A stretch of DNA of 64,000 nucleotides from Lactarius indigo (lineage: Eukaryota; Basidiomycota; Agaricomycetes; Russulales; Russulaceae). A program made the translations under genes and the position numbers. The stretch is from contig JAFKAC010000170.1 of NCBI GenBank assembly GCA_025766275.1, forward strand, positions 1 to 64,000, read 5' to 3'. Positions 57,536-64,000 of the stretch are shown here, piece by piece. How positions within the stretch are numbered: the first letter of the stretch is position 1; each line of letters begins with the position of its first letter. Under the pieces are notes generated by a model, which saw only the letters and a program-made list of their open reading frames with translations, was not told the DNA's origin and ran no database searches.

Positions 57536-58839
57536 GTCTAAGTAGGTCAAAGCGTAGTAACAGTAGGTATACCTTGCGTATGTTTGCAGAGGCACTCAAA
57601 ACGGGTACTTTGCGTTTCTGGCATCCGCATTACACCCATATATTATAATACACATTTCACCAAGAGTAAGGATCTGCATTGTACTCCTTAAAAGGTCTCG
57701 GGCACCTACCATTGAGATGAAACGCTTAACGCACTCATTGTTACCCATTTCTAGTAAGAAAGCCGTCTGTTGCACCTCTGGATCTCCCCATCTCCGCATC
57801 TATTGTCTTACTTCTCTGGACTAGTTTCTCTGACTCAACGTCGAGTCAACGACCCTCCAAGTGACCCTCGTTCGAGTGCCCGCGCTCTATGTGATTGTTA
57901 TATTTGATTGATCAACTCGGCCAAGAACTCGGCCCGGCACAGTGCTAATACGTTGAATATGTGAACTGACACTCGAGCACCGTAAGTTCGTAACCAAATT
58001 CTTTTGTTTGTTGCCTTTGGGCACCCACATGTTCCATCCGTGTTTGCAAAAACTGATTGGAAAAAACATGTTCTATTTGCACCAAAATAGCGCTTTCATC
58101 GGATATGAGTGCCTTGAGTGTCTAACTCGGTTGGCCCTACCGCTCTGCGTCTATAGACTCGGATTTCCTCCTTTCTTAGCCGTCTCTGGGCTACTTGCTC
58201 ATGACGCCGTGATATATAATGTCCTGTGTCAGTCGCTCATTCACCGCCATACTGTCTCCCAGCCCAATCCTGTCAGTTCAAATCATGACAACGAAAGTTC
58301 TGCATTATATGCCCGACCATGCTCTCTTGGCAGAGGACACTGAGAGGTTTGTACTTCTCGTGCTAGACCTTCCATCTTGAGAGTGTGACTCATCGGAACT
58401 GGTTCAAGCTGCAGGCCCACTGTCAGTATCGCTCCGGAGTCCCACATTTAGCATCGGCATGTCTGATTATCCTGTCATGCAGATATCAGAAAATACAAGC
58501 CCTTCATCAATGCACGTATCCACTAGATCTCCACAAATTGATGACGCCAACGAGGTACGAAACCTGCAACGCCGCAACGCGATGTACCATTCTAACGACG
58601 TGCCAAGGATCTAACTCCCAGGCTCGGGACACCATTTGCGAAATCCGAGAAACCAGGCAAGAGACCAGGTGCCGAATTCGATACCCAAATAGATGGGACG
58701 AACGCTCTCAGTGTCGTAAATGGTCTGTGTCTACTCTATTTCATATGCCTCAGCTTAAATCTTCCAAAATGAAGCTCTCGGCGAGGGTAGTACAGCTTCT
58801 CAGTTCCACGTCAGCCACGACACTGCGCTTGACACTGCG
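57536..58839. other. Spacer with an unassigned minus ORF and unresolved + exons
   Basis: A 67-codon minus ORF (57596-57799, MRRWGDPEVQQTAFLLEMGN) lies upstream of the previous gene and might be a 5' exon. 57,850-58,800 holds + strand frames of 100-160 codons without motifs that may include exons of the next gene. Confidence 0.3.
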
Positions 58840-59118
58840 ATTCCAATTCAGCAGCCTAAGTCAGAGCTAACGCGCGAGGACCTTTATGCGTTGCGTCAAG
58901 AAGTTCACACAGCTCTTCGGCGCATAATTGAGGTAGAAAGGCGTACGGGTATTGTGCGGAGTGATAGATCTCTCCGCTGCGAGCGCATCCAACTAGGTTT
59001 GGAAATTGCTGTAGCAGACAACCGGGTGAGAGCACGCGGACTTCCTTTCTTGATAATCATTCTCGCCATAATTACTACGATAGTTCTAAATGCCTACAAG
59101 TACGCGTTCTCTAGTTGA
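58840..59118 (+). CDS. C-terminal part of a coiled-coil, tail-anchored protein
   Basis: The open frame QQPKSELTREDLYALRQEVH, TALRRIIEVERRTGIVRSDR, SLRCERIQLGLEIAVADNR, then ARGLPFLIIILAIITTIVLN and AYKYAFSS ends at TGA 59116-59118. It looks like a charged amphipathic helix followed by one membrane helix and a very short tail. The 5' exons are not resolved: several acceptor-like AGs are near 58,850. Family unknown. Confidence 0.45.
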   Translation: MPIQQPKSELTREDLYALRQEVHTALRRIIEVERRTGIVRSDRSLRCERIQLGLEIAVADNRVRARGLPFLIIILAIITTIVLNAYKYAFSS

Positions 59119-60990
59119 CTCAGTAGGTATGCACAATTTTAATTAAGATCTTCGGGCCTTCCGACTAGCTGTAATTCAATTCCATACTCGGAAGCCGAAG
59201 GATGACGATAAAGGAGCAAGCGCGTTCGTTTCTTATTGTAGTTTGTAGTGTTCAGCAATATATATATAAGACGAAAGTTTGACACGGTGAACATGCTCGA
59301 GAGCAGGTGCGTGAAGGGTTAAGGGATTAGCAACCACGAGCAGAACCGAAAGAACCGAGGTCGACGAGACACGAGAGAGAAAGTCGGACACGTCGAAGAA
59401 CAAGTGAAGAGGCGGAAAACTTAGGAAGGAAAGGAGAATAAGTCGAGGAAAGAGGAAGCCGTGAACGAGTTGCGAGGGTAGTACGACGCGCAAAGTCGAA
59501 CAAGACAAGGAGGAAGCAAGTCGAGCGAAGAGACTCCTCATGTCAGCCGAAACAACTAACACAAATAAAATGACCTAGAAAGAAGGGAGAAATGAGTAGT
59601 CAGTAGTACAAAATTCGAGTTTAGAGGGAGAGGGTCGATCTTAAGGGGCGAGGAGAAACGTTGCGCGAAGGAGGCAGCAAGTCAGGTGTCAGGTGTGGTG
59701 TCTTCGACTTTAACCTGACTCGGAAGGTGGCTTGATCACATAGAAGGACGCGAAGAGGAAACGGAGGAAAATGACTCAGGATTGAAAGCGAATCAGAGGC
59801 ATATACAAGCGGTCTGTATCTAACGTCGAACGCGATCCGAGAATGTCGAAGTCGAGAAGTAAGAAAAGTAAAATGTAGGATGGTGAAAAGGTGAACAAAG
59901 AGTCAAGCAAAGAGTCTGTGGTGTAAATGCAGTCAACGAATAAAAACACGCGGTCAACGCGAAAAACACGAGTGGTAGGTAAAAGTAGGGGAGTCGGTGA
60001 TCAGAGGTGCATAGCCGAACGACAGTGCTGAAGATGACGACAATGTGCACCGATAGTACAAGAGAGTGTCGCAAAATCCAAAGAATATGGGCGCGCTTAT
60101 GCCCGAGACAAAGAGCGCAACCCTAAGATGATCCGACGAGAAAAGGTGGCTTGAAAGGGGACGACACGGGCGGCGCGATAGAACCGAGATGGAGAATAAA
60201 AGAGTGGATGATGGAAACATGGCAGGCTTGAAGCCGTGCCGTCGGCGTCACAGTTGGAGGGCTTCGGAACAAGGTTATCCCAAGGTGTGGGTGATCGAGA
60301 AGCATCCGACGATGACGGAAGACTGGATTTCGACGGGGCAAGGAACGGCAGGTTCGAGGGCAGGATGAGAGAGAAGAGCGTTTGCGATACAGTAGTTGGT
60401 CAGACCTGTAAAGGGTCACCAGTCCCAGTCCCAGACCGACCATTTTTACGGCATCGTCAGACCAAGGGTGCAGGAAAGGGCGGAACTGCCTAGACTCGTA
60501 ACCAGCCGTTCGAATGAGAGGATTTTTGAGGGTGTCGCAGCGACTGGAGGATCCTCGATTCTCCAGCGGTCCTTGCGCAGCCGGCACCCCCATAGAGCGA
60601 GCGGTCACCAGTCTAGGAACTGCCTTCCCTCACCTCAGCACTGATCAGAGTTTCAAGCAGGGCATCTGTGCCACGTTCCGACAGGTGCGGCTCGGTTGCA
60701 GACAATCATTCTAACTTACTTTGCAGCGATATCGATCGCTGATCAAACGGGTTGTAACTTAGCCCGAACGTTCTGATGAGCGCCGGAATTGTCTATACAT
60801 TCTTTTGGATGCCGATCATAGCTGGCGTTCAACGTTCAGATTCCAGATATAGAGGACAATACTGCAAGAAAGCCTCTTTGAAACTGGAAGGTCGCTCACC
60901 TACCGTCCCCACCCCGTCACATGCCTCTACCGTCCAGTGCCAGTAATGATGACGACGATTGTTTTTCTGTTCAACTCAATAGTAGCGAGA
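59119..60990. other. Purine-rich tract and unassigned sequence
   Basis: 59,280-60,130 is strongly A/G-rich on the + strand with short repeated words (GAAG, GAGGAAG, GTCGA...CGAAG), i.e. C/T-rich on the minus strand, similar in kind to 38,270-38,860 and 46,180-46,530. 60,130-60,990 has a 161-codon minus ORF without motifs. No gene supported. Confidence 0.35.
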
Positions 60991-61575
60991 TGTTACGCCC
61001 TAGCAGGGGCGTGGGTTCTGAAGGTTCTGAATCACACAAGTATCAAGCGAAGACCTCTATTGTCTTATTGCTATGAAATACGAGTGACAAAAGTGTGGCA
61101 CAAGGTGCAGCACTACTCTGTAATGTAGGACTCCTCGTCCGAAGTGTCTAACACTTCTCTACACTTGATCTTGCTAGTGCACAGAGTATAACAGGTGTGA
61201 CGCGTTGATATAGTTCAACTGCAAAGACTTCGAAGTGTCCTGGTTAAGGACTGAGGTAGGGGATGCACAAGAAGAGAGGGATAAGGCGAGGTCACACCAA
61301 AGTATGGAGGCAAGGTTGCTAGATTGCAAACGAAGCCAAGTCTGGCTTCCTACGGTCTATGGTACAGGTTTATATAGGACAGGGTTCCAAACAACATGAA
61401 CACAAGTCCACACAATGTCAAAGAGACTAAACGGAGTAAACAGAGGTTCGGATCAAAGAAACAGCGCCACTGGTAACAGTAGCTCCTTTGGTAACAAGGT
61501 ATAGTACAAAAGGGGGGGAGGGAAGGCAGGGTGGAGACATACTGTGACTTAGGTCCGAAGCGTCGGATCATAACA
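60991..61575 (-). repeat. Gypsy-A 3' LTR
   Basis: 585 bp, TGTTACGCCCTAGCAGG at the left and GATCATAACA at the right (element sense TGTTATGATCC...GGGCGTAACA). The copy at 27994-28575 is the same family. The left flank AGCGAGA is where the target duplication should be; the partner is outside the window. Confidence 0.93.
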
Positions 61576-61590
61576 TGAGCCCCTCTCTAA
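61576..61590 (-). other. Gypsy-A polypurine tract
   Basis: TGAGCCCCTCTCTAA on the + strand, i.e. TTAGAGAGGGGCTCA directly before the 3' LTR in element sense. Confidence 0.65.
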
Positions 61591-61601
61591 GTCAACTCTC
61601 C

Positions 61602-64000
61602 CTAGAGTGCTTCGAAGTCCATCAGGTCATAGACATCGTTGTCTACATCGTTGGAGGGGGTGCTTTCGCGAGGGAGGGGGCAGCGATGTTGGCGAAGGAA
61701 GTTGAAGGGACCATGGGCCCCACACTTGCGACAATTTTCATACTTGGGGCACTTGATTTCTTCATGGCTGTTGCTGGTAAAACACTTGCCACACCACTGA
61801 GTGCGTTCTTCTGGGGCTGGCCAGAGGCACTGATAAGGGAAGTGGTCAGTGCTGGAACACCTCCAGCAAAACTTCTGTTTTTGAGGGCAGGCGAAGGAGA
61901 GGTGGTCTTCAGACTGACACCTGTAACAAAGTCGAATGGTGCCAGTCTCCTTCTTGTTGGCTCTGCGCTTGCGTCTCTTCTTCCTTTCTGCAGAGGGGCT
62001 AGGTCCCTCTGGTTCGTCGTGGAGTCTTGGCATGGAGTGGTAGCGAGGTGGGGCAGGGGCAGGAATGTGGTGGACTTCAAAGGGGTGAGTTTCTTCTTCC
62101 GGAGGAGGGGGGTGTAGTGTGAGCCATCGGTCTGCAATCCGGACATAGGCCTTGTGTTCTTGTAGCCTTCTTCGGGTGCTGGTTAGTTGCATGTCCATGT
62201 TGAGGAGGTGCCTTTTGAGGGGCTCCATCGTCTTGTACAGGCCTTCAATCTCCTTTCGGAGGGCCTTCTGGTTTCGCAAGAGTCGGCGAGTTCTGGAGAC
62301 TTCTGCTGTGAGGCGGTCATCTTTCAGGTCTTCTAGGACTTCATCGACTTGTCTGGCTGTGGGGGAAGCTTCGTCCAAGTTCTGCATCTGAGCTGGGGTG
62401 ATGGGGGGAGCTGGATTGTGGGGGTCGTCGTCTCTGGGGAGGAGGAAAAGGGGGAGGCCATAGTGAGGGAGGTTCTTGCCCATGGTGCCGATGACATCTT
62501 CTTTGTTTTCACTGATCTTGATCCATTTGGCATCCTTTCGGATGTATGAGGTTGGGTCAGCGTCGTCAGGGATGAGGAAGTGGACATAGCGGCTGCTCCA
62601 GGGGTCATTCAAGAAGAAGGGGTAGCCAGGGTCGTCGTCTTCTTCAGCAGTGATGTGCATCCTTTCATAGTTAATGGGGAGTGCATCCATGATTGGGTCG
62701 TTGACTATTTCGCTGAGACGGGCCATGGTTACTCTAGGATCAGGGGGGGAGGTGGTAGGTCGGTGTATCTCGGGAGTAGGGGGAGCTGTGTGTCCAGGAG
62801 GGGGAATGCGAAGGGCTATTCCTCCTCCTTCTGTTTCTATGACGCTGGGCATGGTGGGATCGATGGGTTGTGGTTCCTGGATGAGTGAAGGCAAGGAAGG
62901 GGGTTGTGCTGGGAAGGGAGAATAGCCAGAGGAGGGTGTGACAGAGGGTGTTTCGTCAAAGGAGCCTCTTTCCATGGCACGAGCAACAAGACGTTCTACA
63001 GAGGAGGAGCGAGAGGGCATGGTGAGGAAGCTAGTGGGGAAGGTGGTTGCTGTTCGTACTGTTACTTCCTTTCGTTTTAACCATTGCTTTGCTCCTTCGC
63101 TTCTGGGGTTGCGTTCAAAGTGTTCCTGGATAAGTTCTGGGGCGTTGAGGTTCTTCTCTGGTTCCCAACTGTTGTGTGCATCGGAGTATCCTTTCCACTT
63201 GATTAGGAACTGTAACTGGTTCCTGTGGCGTCTTGTTTCTAGTATTTTCTCGACTTCCCACTCCTGTTCTCCATCTACTAGATCTGGGGGTGGTTCCGTA
63301 AAGTTCTTTCCATGTATGGAGGTTTCTTTGTACGGCATCAGGAGTGACGCATGGAATACTGGGTGGATCCGCCACTGATGGGGAAGTTTCAGGGCATATG
63401 TGGTGGCGGAGATCTTCTTTGTGACCCTGAAGGGTCCATATCTCTTTGGGGCTAACTTGAAACTAGGGTGCGTTGTTTTCAAGTTCCTGGCATCCAGCCA
63501 CACACTATCTCCTTCTGTGTGTTGTTCGAAGCGAGAGGATCCTTTGTAGAGTGACTGTGCATGGGTAATTGCTGCTTGGGCAGTCCTTCTGGCTTCCTGG
63601 ATTCGCTCCAATCTCTCTTGTGTTCCTGGTACTGTGGTCGTTCTTTCTGGTTGGTGTATTCTTGGGATGTACCCAAGGATTAGTTCGTAGGGTGCCTTTT
63701 TAGTGGTTGCGCTTGGCCAGGAGTTGTGGGTGTACTGTGCCAGTGGTAGTAGCTCCGTCCAATTGTCTTGTTGATGGTTTATGAACATTCGGAGGTACTG
63801 CTCTAACCACTGGTTTGTTCGCTCTGATTGTCCATCTGTTTGTGGGTGGTACGCTGTGCTGATGTTTTGTTCGATGTCAAGCACTCTGCACAGTTCTTTG
63901 ATGAACTTCGCTGTGAATCTGGGGTCTCTGTCGGAGATGACCCTTCTTGGTAGTCCATAGTGTGGCAGGACAGTTTTGGCATAGAGTTTTGCCACTCCTT
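61602..64000 (-). CDS. Gypsy-A Pol, C-terminal part: integrase, chromodomain, zinc-knuckle tail (partial)
   Basis: About 798 codons visible, stop TAG at 61602-61604. Residues counted from 63995: integrase core with ISDRDPRFTAKFIKEL and AYHPQTDGQSERTNQWLEQY (conserved second D and E), then the GPFRV...HPVFHASLL C-terminal block. The chromodomain is at about 240-290 (WEVEKILETRRHRNQLQFLI then KWKGYSDAHNSWEPEKNL). Normally the protein would end soon after. Here about 500 more residues follow: a Ser/Pro-rich part, a charged helical part (SRTRRLLRNQKALRKEIEGL), a lysine/arginine run, and from about 689 a cluster LCYRCQSEDHLSFAC, FCWRCSSTDHFPYQC, QWCGKCFTSNSHEEIKC and NCRKCGAHGPFNFLRQHRC. It ends DVYDLMDFEAL. 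The cluster looks like three CCHC-type knuckles plus a fourth Cys/His site, a Gag-like RNA-binding module placed at the end of Pol. Confidence 0.93.
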   Translation of the reverse strand, partial: GVAKLYAKTVLPHYGLPRRVISDRDPRFTAKFIKELCRVLDIEQNISTAYHPQTDGQSERTNQWLEQYLRMFINHQQDNWTELLPLAQYTHNSWPSATTKKAPYELILGYIPRIHQPERTTTVPGTQERLERIQEARRTAQAAITHAQSLYKGSSRFEQHTEGDSVWLDARNLKTTHPSFKLAPKRYGPFRVTKKISATTYALKLPHQWRIHPVFHASLLMPYKETSIHGKNFTEPPPDLVDGEQEWEVEKILETRRHRNQLQFLIKWKGYSDAHNSWEPEKNLNAPELIQEHFERNPRSEGAKQWLKRKEVTVRTATTFPTSFLTMPSRSSSVERLVARAMERGSFDETPSVTPSSGYSPFPAQPPSLPSLIQEPQPIDPTMPSVIETEGGGIALRIPPPGHTAPPTPEIHRPTTSPPDPRVTMARLSEIVNDPIMDALPINYERMHITAEEDDDPGYPFFLNDPWSSRYVHFLIPDDADPTSYIRKDAKWIKISENKEDVIGTMGKNLPHYGLPLFLLPRDDDPHNPAPPITPAQMQNLDEASPTARQVDEVLEDLKDDRLTAEVSRTRRLLRNQKALRKEIEGLYKTMEPLKRHLLNMDMQLTSTRRRLQEHKAYVRIADRWLTLHPPPPEEETHPFEVHHIPAPAPPRYHSMPRLHDEPEGPSPSAERKKRRKRRANKKETGTIRLCYRCQSEDHLSFACPQKQKFCWRCSSTDHFPYQCLWPAPEERTQWCGKCFTSNSHEEIKCPKYENCRKCGAHGPFNFLRQHRCPLPRESTPSNDVDNDVYDLMDFEAL

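Larger units (their letters stand above)
60991..64000 (-). mobile_element. Gypsy-A: 3' portion of a chromovirus-type Ty3/gypsy element
   Basis: The element enters from the right window edge on the minus strand: C-terminal integrase, chromodomain, zinc-knuckle tail, polypurine tract and 3' LTR. It is open reading to the edge, so it may be intact. 5' LTR, gag, protease, RT and RNase H are outside the window. Confidence 0.93.

Overview
The window comes from a filamentous basidiomycete, most likely an Agaricomycete. Genes are split by many short (about 45-75 bp) GT-AG introns and packed divergently or convergently. The proteins read as fungal (Zn2Cys6 regulator, DYRK/Pom1-type kinase, Gpi1), and there are Ty1/copia and chromodomain Ty3/gypsy retroelements, a CACTA (Tnp2-type) transposon relic and a member of a repeated gene family I know from mushroom-forming fungi. 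No bacterial features or CRISPR were seen.

Region 1 (1-22,980) is a compact housekeeping block. In order: a possible peroxin Pex6 N-terminus (-), GAR1 of the H/ACA snoRNP (+), kinetochore MIS14/NSL1 (-), splicing factor YJU2/CWC16 (-), V-ATPase catalytic subunit A (-, no intein), 26S proteasome ATPase RPT1 (+), mitochondrial pyruvate dehydrogenase/BCKD-type kinase (+), a very large Pom1-like DYRK kinase (-), a Zn2Cys6 protein (+), a Rho-family GTPase (-) and GPI1/PIG-Q (+). Most ORF-track fragments there can be joined into full gene models with good splice sites.

Region 2 (22,981-46,930) is a transposon nest. It holds a decayed LINE-like ORF1 piece, a decayed CACTA transposase, a gypsy LTR without internal sequence, a decayed copia element (Copia-1) truncated at its 3' half, and a 2,065-bp TIR element (TA target duplication) inside Copia-1's LTR. 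Next come a remnant of a second copia family (Copia-3), a remnant of a second gypsy family, a gene-like fragment, and a complete, apparently young copia element (Copia-2, 39,460-45,804). Copia-2 has a 1,436-codon intact gag-pol, 5-bp target duplications and LTRs differing at only two positions that I can see; it splits what looks like a coding exon. Copia-1 against Copia-2 shows strong CpG to TpG/CpA decay, which made Copia-1's stop codons.

Region 3 (46,931-60,990) has sparse, poorly known genes between repeats: a WD40 protein, a Ser/Pro-rich gene related to the fragment at 37.2 kb, a mitochondrial-carrier fragment, a multi-exon basidiomycete family gene, a coiled-coil/TM C-terminus, and long low-complexity tracts. 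Region 4 (60,991-64,000) is the 3' end of a gypsy chromovirus. Its integrase and chromodomain are followed by an unusually long tail ending in a cluster of CCHC-like zinc knuckles just before the 3' LTR.

All splice models were made by eye and identities are from remembered family motifs, without database searches.
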